Both the position numbers and the translations under genes were made by a program. A stretch of DNA of 39,383 nt from Kiritimatiellota bacterium. Lineage in GTDB: Bacteria > Verrucomicrobiota > Lentisphaeria > Oligosphaerales > JAADHN01. How positions within the stretch are numbered: position 1 is the first letter of the stretch; each line of letters begins with the position of its first letter. The notes under the pieces were generated by a model, which was not told the origin of the DNA, made no database searches, and worked only from the letters and a program-made list of their open reading frames with translations. Below are positions 1 to 7,902 of this stretch, in pieces. The stretch is from the NCBI GenBank assembly GCA_013151865.1, contig JAADHN010000105.1, positions 1 to 39,383 of the forward strand, given 5' to 3'.

Positions 1-2
1 CC

Positions 3-56
3 GACCCGTACCCCGTCTCCCTGCTCACGGCCTATTGGGTGTACGTATCCCAGTGA
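3..56 (+). CDS. C-terminal end of an unknown gene cut by the window edge
   Basis: An open frame enters from the left edge and stops with TGA. It reads DPYPVSLLTAYWVYVSQ. Third codon positions are mostly G or C, as in the real genes of this window. Nothing in 17 residues identifies a family. It would converge on the minus-strand porin gene. It could equally be a chance open frame, so confidence is limited. Confidence 0.35.
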   Translation, partial: DPYPVSLLTAYWVYVSQ

Positions 57-111
57 AAAAGCGTGGCGCGAACCATGCGGGAGCCATGGGAACGCACACT
101 CCCGGAGACGG

Positions 112-153
112 AAAAAAGCGCCGCCGGTGAACCGAGCGGTCCGGTCGACGGCG
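112..153 (-). terminator. Probable intrinsic terminator of the porin gene
   Basis: Read on the minus strand, a GC-rich hairpin lies about 30 bases past the porin stop codon. CGCCG (153-149) pairs with CGGCG (123-119), and CCGG segments (144-141 and 127-124) can extend the stem across a small bulge. A run of six T follows within one base (117-112). This is the classic stem plus U-tract arrangement, although the stem is interrupted. Confidence 0.5.
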
Positions 154-182
154 ACAGGGACGGGGAAGCGCGAAGAATCGGA

Positions 183-1511
183 TCAGAACTTGTACTTGGC
201 GTCGAACTGGTACAGTTGCGCTTCCTTGTTGCCCTCGATCTCCTGAACGAACATGGCGGTGAGCCCCAGCGAGAAGTGCGGGGTAACGGCGTAGCTCAGG
301 CCGAGTTTGTGCCCCTCGAGGTTGGTGTCGGACAATCCGGCGGTCTCGCCGAAGTCGCTGTCCTTCATCGGTCCGAACACCCCGTCGGCTTCGATGCGGG
401 CGTAGCTGTAACCAAGCTTGATCCTGTCGTACTTGAAGGCGAAACCCAGGAGCCAGGCGAGGTCGTTGTCACTCGGGTCGATTGTGCCGCCCTGCTGACT
501 GTTGGCGCCGTCGGCGCCGAAGTTCTTGACGGCGTGCCCGTAGGCCTTGACGCCCACCATGCCGATTTTGCCGGTCACCTGGGTGTACACGTCGCCGAGC
601 TGGACGCCGTAGCTGCTGTCCACGCTGTAAAGACCGGAGGAGTGTTTGTAAGGGTCCGTACCGCCGCCCGCGGCGGTAGCGGCCTCCCGGAACGAGTCGG
701 TGAAAAGATATGTGCCGGCAGCGGCGAGAAAGCCGATCCCGTCCTCGGTCTCGTACTTCACCCCGATTTGTCCGGCGAACATTTCCACACTGTAGTCGTC
801 CGCGTTGCCCTGGAGATTGGCCCCCCAGAGTACGCTGTAATACCCCAGCGTGGCGAACACGATGTCGGCGTGGACCTGGGCCGTGAAGCCGGTCGGGCGC
901 AGGTCGCTGTCCCACAGAATGTAGGACGTGACAAACGGGTTCTTCTGTTGCCCGAGGGTAATGGCGAGGTTGTCCCATTTGTGTTTGGCGTAGGCGTAAT
1001 CGAGGCGGATGTCCCCGGTCTCGAAGAGCTTCTTCTCGTTCCAGGTGTCGTTGGTGCTGCGCCCGTCGTCCCCGCCGGTGGCCAGACCGGCGCCGATCTC
1101 CCAATCCTCGGTGCTGTTGGTCCAGACGAAGCCGAGACGGAAGCGGGTCCGCATGCGATCCCGGTTCTCTTTTGTGGCGACGGTCTTATCGCGGGTGCGA
1201 CGTTCATACCGGACGCGCAGGTCGCCCTTGAGCTTGAGTGAATCGATGTTGCCGTTGCCCAGGCGAATGCGATTTCCCGCAACTTTCCCCAGCTTGTCTT
1301 CCACCACCCGCTCCACATCTTGCCGGGTTATACCGGCGCTCTGAAGCTTGCGTTGAAGCAAACGAATCTGTTCGTGTTGAGTCTGGATCTTCTGTTGCAG
1401 TTCCTGCAACTGCTGGAGCACGGCCTCAAGGGTCGCGTCCTGACAGAAAGCGGTCGGCACGGCGAGCGCCGCCATGACCAGGGACCATACTTTCAACGTT
1501 CGGTGTCTCAT
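183..1511 (-). CDS. Putative outer-membrane porin (Porin_5-like)
   Basis: A 442-residue protein begins at ATG 1511, preceded by AGGGAGG about ten bases upstream; the longer open frame to 1820 has neither this site nor a signal sequence. The N-terminus is a signal peptide (residues 1 to about 23). A Q/L-rich coiled-coil stretch follows at roughly 25-60 (LQQLQELQQKIQ and onward), and then a segment with KLKGDLRVRYERRT that commonly opens the barrel in Porin_5-type putative porins. The rest alternates short aromatic/glycine strands typical of a beta barrel. The last residue is Phe (QFDAKYKF), the usual C-terminal aromatic for Bam-dependent insertion. Inferred role: passive uptake of small solutes through the outer membrane, with the coiled coil possibly reaching into the periplasm. 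Substrate is unknown. It implies a Gram-negative envelope. It is monocistronic as far as can be seen, with a terminator-like hairpin behind it. Confidence 0.8.
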   Translation of the reverse strand: MRHRTLKVWSLVMAALAVPTAFCQDATLEAVLQQLQELQQKIQTQHEQIRLLQRKLQSAGITRQDVERVVEDKLGKVAGNRIRLGNGNIDSLKLKGDLRVRYERRTRDKTVATKENRDRMRTRFRLGFVWTNSTEDWEIGAGLATGGDDGRSTNDTWNEKKLFETGDIRLDYAYAKHKWDNLAITLGQQKNPFVTSYILWDSDLRPTGFTAQVHADIVFATLGYYSVLWGANLQGNADDYSVEMFAGQIGVKYETEDGIGFLAAAGTYLFTDSFREAATAAGGGTDPYKHSSGLYSVDSSYGVQLGDVYTQVTGKIGMVGVKAYGHAVKNFGADGANSQQGGTIDPSDNDLAWLLGFAFKYDRIKLGYSYARIEADGVFGPMKDSDFGETAGLSDTNLEGHKLGLSYAVTPHFSLGLTAMFVQEIEGNKEAQLYQFDAKYKF

Positions 1512-1890
1512 TCGGTTCAAACCTCCCTTTCGAACTGTGCGGGTGCGGGGGGGGTCCCCTTCCCGCTCTTGTGAGCTTCTCCGGTCCCGTTTCGGTCCCG
1601 CTCGCGCAAAGTCGGACACCGGCGGGACGCTCCCTCGATCACGATCTGTTCCGCTTTCCCGTTTCCCGGTTCTCCTTCCGTGGTTGCGGCCGACTAGGTG
1701 TGTCGGCCAATGCGTGCACCTGTACACCGCCGGGACCGGCAACGGCCCCGCCAACAAGACACCAAACAGTTTACGGGAGAAGTATTCGGAACGGGTGAAG
1801 GCCCCGTGAGAAGACGGCAAGATCGACCAGATTGATCGCTAGCACAGAACAGTGTCCGGGATTCCGTCAGGAAAAAGGAGGCGATTAAGC
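1512..1890. other. Intergenic region upstream of the porin, with hairpins
   Basis: No gene is supported in this stretch. On the porin side it contains a perfect 7-bp inverted repeat, GGCCGAC (1688-1694) and GTCGGCC (1702-1708), with a 7-base loop. A second GC-rich hairpin, GCCGG-GA-CCGGC, lies at 1729-1740. If porin transcription starts near 1800 these would sit in a long 5' leader. I see no convincing sigma-70 promoter and no known riboswitch pattern. Confidence 0.35.
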
Positions 1891-1960
1891 GCAACTAAGG
1901 GACAGTTGTTTTTTGATTCGGCAACTAAGGGACAACTAAGGGACAGTTGTTTTCTGATTG
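1891..1960 (+). repeat. REP-like direct and inverted repeats before the transposase
   Basis: The core CAACTAAGGGACA occurs three times, at 1892-1904, 1922-1934 and 1933-1945. The first and third copies continue with GTTGTTTT and a TGATT tail. Each extended copy folds into a small hairpin: in the third, ACAACT (1932-1937) pairs with AGTTGT (1945-1950) around AAGGGAC. Short palindromes next to a Y1 transposase of the RAYT class are the expected recognition sites of that enzyme, so I read these as REP-like elements associated with the following gene. Confidence 0.7.
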
Positions 1961-1991
1961 ACAGCGATTGACGGGGCGGGAGGGGCGGAGT

Positions 1992-3056
1992 ATGGTGTTA
2001 AAGGCAGACCTCAAAGACAAGGAGTCGGCACGGTTGCGGTATGATCGGGGGTTGTGCTATTACCACCTGCTGAACCGGGTGGCGGGGACGCGGAGTTTTT
2101 TGCCGTTCGGAGACGCGGAGAAGGAACAGTTCTTCCGGTTGGCGCTGGAGCTGTCGAAGTTGTATTGCCTGGAATTGATCTCGGTGGTGGTGATGTCGAA
2201 CCATTACCATATCGTTTGCGCGGCGCCGGCGGCGGAGCCGGAAGGAGAGAGCGCGGCGGTCCAGGGGTCGGATGTCGGCCCGCGGGGACGTCCGCACTGC
2301 CGGGGGGACGCCGGGGAGATCAAAAGGCGGTGGCGGGCGTATTACGGCGACAAGCGGATCGAGCCGAACTGGGACGATCCGGAGGTCGTTGCGGCGTGGC
2401 GGGCGCGCATGCGGGATATTTCGAAGTTCATCCACGACCTGCAGCAGCGGTATACGTGCTGGTACAATCGAACGCGGCCGGAACGGCGCCGGGGCCGGTT
2501 GTGGGCGGACCGCTACAAGAACGTGATTCTGGAAACGGGCGAGGCGGTGTGGGACTGCGTTCGTTACGTGGAAATGAATCCGGTCCGGGCCGGTTTGTGC
2601 TCGAACCCGGCGGAGTATCGTTTCTCGACCTGGGGCCGGTTCGCCGGCAGCGGCGCGCATCCGTTTGCGGAGTCCGCAGCCCGACATTTGCGTCCGTTCC
2701 TGTACACGTTTTTCGGGGATCGCGCGGCGGGGTTGACGGACCGTGAGGTTTTGTTCGAATTTCAAGCGGACATGGCGCGGGTACTGACTGGGGAGAGCGG
2801 TGGAAGTTCGGAAGAAATCGCCCAGGCCCAACAGGCGGCGCGGAAGGGATCCGGGTTCGTACTGACGGTCCGGCGCCGGGTGCGGTACTGGTCGGACGGC
2901 GCGATCATCGGATCGAAGCTGTTCGTGCGCACCGTGGGGGCGGAATTGATCGGCCGCGAGCGAGCGACGAGGAAGCAATTGGCGCGGTCGCGGTCGGCCG
3001 GTGGGGGAAATTTGGCCGCGCTGTATTCCTGGCGGTTCCTGCGGGTGGATGTGTAG
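1992..3056 (+). CDS. REP-associated tyrosine transposase (Y1_Tnp, IS200-like)
   Basis: A 354-residue protein starts at ATG 1992, behind a GGGAGG at about 1978; a TTG at 1968 is an alternative. The HUH metal-binding motif is visible as MSNHYHIV (His71 and His73). A likely nucleophilic tyrosine lies in QRYTCWYNR (Tyr154, with Tyr158 as second candidate). The typical RAYT block YVEMNPVRAGL follows near residue 190. The protein is about twice the length of E. coli RAYT; the extra C-terminal part (from about 260) contains VRYWSDGAIIGSKLFVR, also seen in longer transposases of this group. Expected role: single-strand DNA cleavage and joining at REP palindromes, which occur immediately upstream. The frame is intact and the catalytic residues are present, so it may be active or domesticated. 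Confidence 0.88.
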   Translation: MVLKADLKDKESARLRYDRGLCYYHLLNRVAGTRSFLPFGDAEKEQFFRLALELSKLYCLELISVVVMSNHYHIVCAAPAAEPEGESAAVQGSDVGPRGRPHCRGDAGEIKRRWRAYYGDKRIEPNWDDPEVVAAWRARMRDISKFIHDLQQRYTCWYNRTRPERRRGRLWADRYKNVILETGEAVWDCVRYVEMNPVRAGLCSNPAEYRFSTWGRFAGSGAHPFAESAARHLRPFLYTFFGDRAAGLTDREVLFEFQADMARVLTGESGGSSEEIAQAQQAARKGSGFVLTVRRRVRYWSDGAIIGSKLFVRTVGAELIGRERATRKQLARSRSAGGGNLAALYSWRFLRVDV

Positions 3057-3333
3057 GGCAGTGCGGCCCCGAATCATCGGCCTACCGAGATGAACCTGCG
3101 ACGTTACTATTGACTTGTACCATGTACCAAAGCCGGGGCAATGGTTGGGCCCCGGATGTCCGCCCGTAAGAAGGCGCAGCAACACATTCGGTTGGCGAGG
3201 CTAGAGAAACACTTTCCCTGCTGTTCGACCGGGGCCCGAGGGCCCGAAGAATGTCGATATTGGCACATTTTACACCAGTTTGACATCAACCATAGCGTAA
3301 TGTATAGCAATTGGCAGAGTAAAGGAGCTGCCG

Positions 3334-3834
3334 ATGAGACGACCAGTCGGAGTGCGGCCGTGGTTTTCTGAAATCGAGTTGCTGGCGTGGCTGCGGGAAG
3401 CGTCAAGTGCCGAAGAACACCGGAGGCGAATGGTGATCTGGCTGACGCATTTTCGGCGGTGGCATGCACGCGAGATCGCAGAGATGGTCGGCGTTTCGGT
3501 CCAGGCAGTCTGGAAATGGGTTGGTCAGTACAATAGGCATGGTTTTGCTGGGTTGATCCGCCGAGGGCGTGGGGGGCGCCGCTGGTCGTACTTGAGCGAA
3601 GATCAAGAACGCGATTTACTGCACTCGTTGGAGGAACGGACCCAGCGCGGTGACATTTTGACCGCCAAGCAGATCTTGCCGCTGGCCTGCCAAGCCGCGG
3701 GTCGCAAAGTGTCGCTGGGCTATGTTTATGCTCTTCTGCATCGCCATGACTGGCGCAAACTGGGCCCGCGGCCCCACCATGCGAACAGCGATCCCGAGGT
3801 CCGGAAGCGCTTCAACAAAAACAGCCAGAATTGA
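3334..3834 (+). CDS. IS630-family transposase, N-terminal frame
   Basis: This 166-residue frame encodes the DNA-binding half. ATG 3334 has AGGAG six bases upstream. A helix-turn-helix lies around residues 40-70 (EIAEMVGVSVQAVWKWVGQY), followed by the winged-helix region of IS630 transposases (QILPLACQAAGRKVSLGYVYALLHRHDW). The frame ends at TGA 3832-3834, where the following frame continues at -1. The end of this frame (RFNKN) joins smoothly to QPELIGEYA in the -1 frame, as expected for one continuous IS630 transposase of about 350 residues. Confidence 0.85.
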   Translation: MRRPVGVRPWFSEIELLAWLREASSAEEHRRRMVIWLTHFRRWHAREIAEMVGVSVQAVWKWVGQYNRHGFAGLIRRGRGGRRWSYLSEDQERDLLHSLEERTQRGDILTAKQILPLACQAAGRKVSLGYVYALLHRHDWRKLGPRPHHANSDPEVRKRFNKNSQN

Positions 3835-4394
3835 TCGGCGAATATGCCGCGCAAGCTCCAAAAGGGATGAAGGTGCGCTTGCTTTTTGAAGACGAAGGAC
3901 GTTTCGGTCGGATCAGCGACCGCCGTCGTTGCTGGGCGCCCCTTCCATTGCGTCTCATCGTCGGACATCAGGTCATACGGCAATATATGTGTGCCGTTGT
4001 TGCTCATTGCCCCTTCGACGGTCGGATTGCCGGCCTGATCCTGTCATGGTCAGATACGGTCACCATATCGATCTTCCTGGCCCATACCGCTCGCCAATTC
4101 GCCGACGGTTTCTGCATCATCATTACGGACGGGGCGGGCTGGCACCGCGCAAACGAACTCCGCATACCTGACCATATCCGCTTGCTTTTTCTGCCGCCCC
4201 ACAGCCCTGAACAGAATCCCGTCGAGCATGTATGGGAGCATCTGCGGGAATACCATTTCCGCAATGCCGCATTCCCAGCTCCGGACAGCGTCGAAGCCGC
4301 GCTGATGTCTGGGATTCGCAGCTTGATCGGCAACCCCGAACTCGTCAAATCATTCGCACTATTCAACTGGATCAAAACTCCACTTTTGACGTAA
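3831..4394 (+). CDS. IS630-family transposase, C-terminal DDE frame
   Basis: This frame holds the DDE catalytic domain (DDE_3). The first Asp is in LLFEDEGRFGRIS, the second in FCIIITDGAGWH, and the Glu in LPPHSPEQNPVEHVWEHLRE. All three catalytic positions look intact. A TTG at 3831 overlaps the upstream stop as TTGA, but independent initiation there would give a protein without a DNA-binding part. It is more likely reached by -1 frameshifting at the A-rich site near 3814-3821 (AACAAAAAC), or it marks a disabled copy with a single-base indel. Confidence 0.82.
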   Translation: MIGEYAAQAPKGMKVRLLFEDEGRFGRISDRRRCWAPLPLRLIVGHQVIRQYMCAVVAHCPFDGRIAGLILSWSDTVTISIFLAHTARQFADGFCIIITDGAGWHRANELRIPDHIRLLFLPPHSPEQNPVEHVWEHLREYHFRNAAFPAPDSVEAALMSGIRSLIGNPELVKSFALFNWIKTPLLT

Positions 4395-4436
4395 AAGTGC
4401 TATCACGCTCAGTTTACTGAGGGCTGGGACAAAACA

Positions 4437-4484
4437 GAAACGGCCTGTAATTGTGGGACGATACGGCAAGACAGACCCCGTTTC
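4437..4484. repeat. Imperfect long inverted repeat before the transglutaminase gene
   Basis: GAAACGGCCTGT (4437-4448) is mirrored by ACAGACCCCGTTTC (4471-4484) around a 22-base loop containing GTGGGACG. The arms match except for two extra bases and one mismatch. The right arm abuts the ATG at 4486, so a folded transcript could hide that start. The GGGACA/ACAGACCCC flavour resembles REP-like palindromes associated with Y1 transposases, so this may be a mobile-repeat remnant. Confidence 0.5.
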
Positions 4485-4485
4485 C

Positions 4486-6009
4486 ATGATGCCCCGTTTA
4501 AAGGGGGCAATCGGACTCGCCCTTTTGGGGCTGTTGGGTGCTGTTTGCATTCCGGCGACCCCGGCGGAGACGCCGCCGGTCGGCCCGACGCCCTTCCGCA
4601 CTGCCCTGTTCGTCGCCCGGATCCGGTCCGTGGTCTCGACGGCACTTCCCCGCGCGATTGTGCGTCTTGCCGTGCCCGTGACCAATGAGTACCAGCGCAT
4701 CCACCGGGTGACGATCGTCCCCACTCCGTTCCGCCTCGAGAACGTCCCGTCCGGCGGCCGGGTCGCGTACCTCGAGTACCGCGATGTCCAACCGGGTGAA
4801 GTCCGCTGGGCCTGGATGCTGGTCCGCTGTCGATTGCGATCCTTCACACCGAAACGCAAGAAGCGCCTGCTCCCCATTCCGTGGGAGGTCAAAGCCCGCT
4901 GCCTCGGGAACGCCGACAAGGTCAACGTGCGTTCGCCCCTTCTGCAGCGGCAGGCCGCTCTCCTCGTGAAGGCCGAAAAAACGCCCAGCATGGAACGAAT
5001 CAAGGCCATCAACGAGTTCATCACACGGGAATTCGAGTACAAGCTGGACGACCGTCAAGTGGACGCGGATGCCACCCTGGCAGCGCGTTCCGGATCCTGC
5101 AGCGAGCTGTCGCGGCTCTTTGTCGCCCTGGCCCGTGCCTGCAACGTGCCTGCGCGGTTTGCAGCAGGCAGCATTGTCCGCCGGAGGCGGACGGCTTGTG
5201 TGGATCTCGTCCACCACAGGTGGGTCGAAGTTTTCCTACCCGACTACGGCTGGTTCCCCATCGACATCAGCACGAATGTGACGCGGAAAGATCCAAGCGC
5301 TCGGTTCGGCGCTTTGGCTCCGAAGTGTCTGGTTTACACCCGCAACGCGGGATTGCGAGACAGTCCACTGTATGCCACCGCATTCACCTTGGCCGGCCCA
5401 CGTGACACCCTTGCCCGGAAAGTGCGCACCTACTGGTTTCTCCAGGCCGAGCTGTTACCGGAAATGCTGCGCGTGCTTCGCCGCGGCACTCGCGGGAGGA
5501 AGGCCGAGGAGCGGGTCCGCAGAGCCGTCGCCCTGATGCGCGGGGTGTACGCGGTCCCGTTTCTCGCCGTGGCATTATACGAACCCATCGCCGGGGGACA
5601 TCCGGAAAAGGCGGTCGCCGGCCTGGTCCGAACGAGGGTGCGCACGGCCATCGTGCCGCTGGCGGATTTTGCGGAGTTCGCCACACCGAATCAATGGCCG
5701 GCCGTGACCCAGGGATTGAAGCAATTGACCACGCTCGAATTCGAGACGCCCGACGCCTGGCACGACTGGCTGTATTCCAAGGCAGGCCGCCGCTTCCTCT
5801 CCGGCGGTCCGCCCCGCAAGACCTTGCCCGAATCCCTGCCCGCCGAGAAGCTCCCACAGCCGTCCGCGAGATCTATTACTCCCTCCATTCCGACGGGGGC
5901 GCCGTCGGAACCTCCGGCCGGCGGCTTGATCGACAACTCCCCGGCGTTGCCAAAACGGCAAAGTCCACAACGCCGGAAGCCGGCGCCACTGCCTCGAAAC
6001 CGACCATGA
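4486..6009 (+). CDS. Exported transglutaminase-like cysteine peptidase family protein
   Basis: A 507-residue protein. I start at ATG 4486 because a signal peptide (MMPRLKGAIGLALLGLLG, cleavage near ATPA/E) follows at once; a GTG at 4453 and a second ATG at 4489 are possible, and no strong Shine-Dalgarno site is seen. Residues 30-170 form a beta-rich N-terminal region like those preceding bacterial transglutaminase cores. The core contains the full catalytic triad: Cys205 in SGSCSELSRLF, His243 or His244 in HHRWVEVF, and Asp260 in WFPIDIS. The C-terminal 190 residues are helical and end in a Pro/Arg-rich tail. Bacterial members act as peptidases or amidases on peptides or cell-surface substrates; the substrate is not evident. 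The last 134 bases overlap the convergent heparinase gene. Confidence 0.75.
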   Translation: MMPRLKGAIGLALLGLLGAVCIPATPAETPPVGPTPFRTALFVARIRSVVSTALPRAIVRLAVPVTNEYQRIHRVTIVPTPFRLENVPSGGRVAYLEYRDVQPGEVRWAWMLVRCRLRSFTPKRKKRLLPIPWEVKARCLGNADKVNVRSPLLQRQAALLVKAEKTPSMERIKAINEFITREFEYKLDDRQVDADATLAARSGSCSELSRLFVALARACNVPARFAAGSIVRRRRTACVDLVHHRWVEVFLPDYGWFPIDISTNVTRKDPSARFGALAPKCLVYTRNAGLRDSPLYATAFTLAGPRDTLARKVRTYWFLQAELLPEMLRVLRRGTRGRKAEERVRRAVALMRGVYAVPFLAVALYEPIAGGHPEKAVAGLVRTRVRTAIVPLADFAEFATPNQWPAVTQGLKQLTTLEFETPDAWHDWLYSKAGRRFLSGGPPRKTLPESLPAEKLPQPSARSITPSIPTGAPSEPPAGGLIDNSPALPKRQSPQRRKPAPLPRNRP

Positions 6010-7804
6010 CCGTATTGGGATTGGGCGAGTCCCACGGGTTGGGCGGCGTTGCCGTCTCCCACGTCCGCCAGTCTGTCTTGGCCGGCGACATATCGTGCAG
6101 GGTCAAGCGGGCGTTGTCCAGCCTCAATTCGAGAGCGGGGCCGGCCGATTCTCCCGGTTTCCCCGGAGTAATCATGCCCCAGCGGACAACGGCCCCCGGT
6201 TTGAGCCCGGTCAACCGGTCCCGAATGAAGACCTCGCCGGAAGACAGGAGGGCCACCCCGCGACGGACCGTTTCGGCCTGGCCGGCGTACACGGGGCTCA
6301 TATCGACCACTGCATGGGGGAAAGGGGACGCGGCCGAAAACCGAATGATCTCGGCAAATCCTCGTGCGATTTGGAGACGCCCGTCGATCACCAGCGTGTT
6401 GTGTCCCAGGTTGCTCTGACGGAAAATCTTCCATCGGTCGGACCTCTGGGCGCTACTCCAAAGACTCATGCCGCGTGATTCGATTCGGTGATAGCCCTCC
6501 GCTCCCAAATCGACGGCCCAGCGCACACCGTCGGCATCGAGAACAAATGTCCCGATATCCATTTGGCCGTGCGGTGCGGAAGGCGAGCCGGCTTTCAGCG
6601 CCACGAAAGTCGCATTGGGGTCGCTCCACGACGCACGAAAGACGGCGATGGGCGTACGTCCCTCCCCCTTCCAAGACAAGGGCATGCGGACCGAAACATT
6701 GGCGGGGGCCTTCTCCATCCACAGCAACGCCGTCGGGAGAAGGCGGTCGCTTTGGCCCGCGGCCGTCTTGGGGTCCAGGCGACGCAGGCGTTTGGCCAGG
6801 ATGCCCCGCTCGAGCAGGAGCCAGTCGGGCCGCTCGAACCGCTTCGACAGCCAGTACAACGGCGGTTCCGGGCCACGACCGGCGCCACCGTCCGAGTAGT
6901 TGAAGAACAGTCCGGAGGGTCCAGTGACCACGTTGATGTATTCGCCGGTGCGGTCGAATCCCGGGGCCTTGCTCAGGCCGAAGTCCGTTCCGAGGGCGCT
7001 CTCGAGTTCCGCGATGAGGAGCACGTTGTAGGTAGTCCCGTATCCCCAGTATCCGGGTCCTTCCGGGTAACTCCCATTGGGCGCGAATGCGGCCATGGAA
7101 CGCGGCACGTTTCGGAGGGCGCGTAACACGGTTTTCGCCGCCAACTCCGGTTCGTCTTCCATCACGGCCAGTGCGCCGGCGACCATGCCGCCGTGGCAGA
7201 CCTGTCCCCAGTTGTTCGACGCCCGGACCCAGTGCCGATAACGCCGGTTGTTCGGAACGCGGAGCGCCTTGTCCAAGATCGCATCACGGATGGTTTCGCG
7301 ACTGGCCGGATCGAGTTCGTTGTATAGCCAGTCATAGCCCAAAGCAAGGCCGAAAGCCATTTCCGCCACATCCAGGTAATGGCTCGGGTTCCAGTCCGCG
7401 AACCGTGCCGCGGCCAACATCTCCGTGCGGCAGCGGTCTGCGTATTCACGTTTGCCGGTAAGGTGATAAGCCGTGGCGAGCCAAACCACGCGTTTGAGGC
7501 AGGTCCTCGAGACGCCCAGGAGCCGGCGTCCCCGTTTGATGCGCCGGACCGGGGCGACCGGCAGAATGGCATCCGCCTGCTCGATCACTGCTCTGGCAAG
7601 CGCCGAGCGTTCCGCTGTTCGACGGACGTATTCGGGCAGGGCGGCCAAAGTTGCGGTGTCCGCAAGAATACGCGGGTGTTTCTTGGGCGCGCGCCGCACC
7701 CATTCTCGGACTTGGTCCAATTTGATCTTGGGCGGGTAAATCCAGTCGGCGCCGGCCGTGACGGTCGAGGCGGCGGCAACGCCGGCAACGGCAATGGCAT
7801 TCAT
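5876..7804 (-). CDS. Heparinase II/III family protein, exported
   Basis: A 642-residue protein from ATG 7804, with AAAAGGAG eight bases upstream; the longer frame to 8014 runs through a tandem repeat and is rejected. A short signal peptide precedes ADWIYPP. Residues 40-340 match the alpha-helical toroid of heparinase II/III lyases, with NNWGQVCHGGMVAGAL (Asn198, His204) and SYPEGPGYWGYGTTYN (Tyr252, Tyr255). Residues 385-620 match the beta-sandwich domain, with PHGQMDIGTFVLDADGVRWA (His412) and LGHNTLVIDG (His468). Family members cleave uronic-acid glycosidic bonds by beta-elimination (heparin, heparan sulfate, alginate, other uronates), giving unsaturated sugars; the GH88 gene 4 kb away uses such products. 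Family members often have HGHxD where this protein has HGQMD. Substrate cannot be assigned. Likely periplasmic. Confidence 0.85.
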   Translation of the reverse strand: MNAIAVAGVAAASTVTAGADWIYPPKIKLDQVREWVRRAPKKHPRILADTATLAALPEYVRRTAERSALARAVIEQADAILPVAPVRRIKRGRRLLGVSRTCLKRVVWLATAYHLTGKREYADRCRTEMLAAARFADWNPSHYLDVAEMAFGLALGYDWLYNELDPASRETIRDAILDKALRVPNNRRYRHWVRASNNWGQVCHGGMVAGALAVMEDEPELAAKTVLRALRNVPRSMAAFAPNGSYPEGPGYWGYGTTYNVLLIAELESALGTDFGLSKAPGFDRTGEYINVVTGPSGLFFNYSDGGAGRGPEPPLYWLSKRFERPDWLLLERGILAKRLRRLDPKTAAGQSDRLLPTALLWMEKAPANVSVRMPLSWKGEGRTPIAVFRASWSDPNATFVALKAGSPSAPHGQMDIGTFVLDADGVRWAVDLGAEGYHRIESRGMSLWSSAQRSDRWKIFRQSNLGHNTLVIDGRLQIARGFAEIIRFSAASPFPHAVVDMSPVYAGQAETVRRGVALLSSGEVFIRDRLTGLKPGAVVRWGMITPGKPGESAGPALELRLDNARLTLHDMSPAKTDWRTWETATPPNPWDSPNPNTVMVGFEAVAPASGVVDFAVLATPGSCRSSRRPEVPTAPPSEWRE

Positions 7805-7843
7805 CGCTCGAACTCCTTTTTTGCCGAGACCGCGCGACCCCTT

Positions 7844-7902
7844 GGACTGCTGTTTGGGGGACAGCCCCTGCGACCTGGACTGCTGTTTGGGGGACAGCCC
7901 CT
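7844..7902. repeat. Two identical 26-bp tandem repeats (33-bp period)
   Basis: The unit 7844-7869 recurs exactly at 7877-7902; both begin GGACTGCTGTTTGGGGG and end ACAGCCCCT, and the GCGACC that separates them recurs after the second copy. Each unit contains the self-complementary core GGGGACAGCCCC. The pair lies about 40 bases upstream of the heparinase start, in its presumed leader. It resembles the GGGACAG palindromes at 1891-1960 in core but not in flanks, suggesting REP-like elements of a second type. Confidence 0.75.

Larger units (their letters stand above)
3261..4403 (+). mobile_element. IS630-family insertion sequence
   Basis: The element carries the two transposase frames described separately. 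Candidate ends are imperfect inverted repeats: TGGCACATTTTACACCA at the left (from 3261), and TAGCACTTTTACGTCA on the complementary strand at the right (ending about 4403). They agree over GCAC, TTTTAC and CA with a one-base gap. IS630 elements insert at TA and duplicate it; TA flanks both sides within a few bases. The boundaries are approximate. Between the preceding transposase and the left end (3057-3260) I see no gene. Confidence 0.6.

Noticed and set aside
1512-1820. N-terminal extension of the porin reading frame
   Set aside because: It precedes the signal peptide and a good Shine-Dalgarno site at the inner ATG; a signal peptide in the middle of a protein is not sensible.
1998-3185. Long minus-strand open frame opposite the RAYT gene
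   Set aside because: Arg/Pro-rich translation with no family features; the plus strand has clear transposase motifs.
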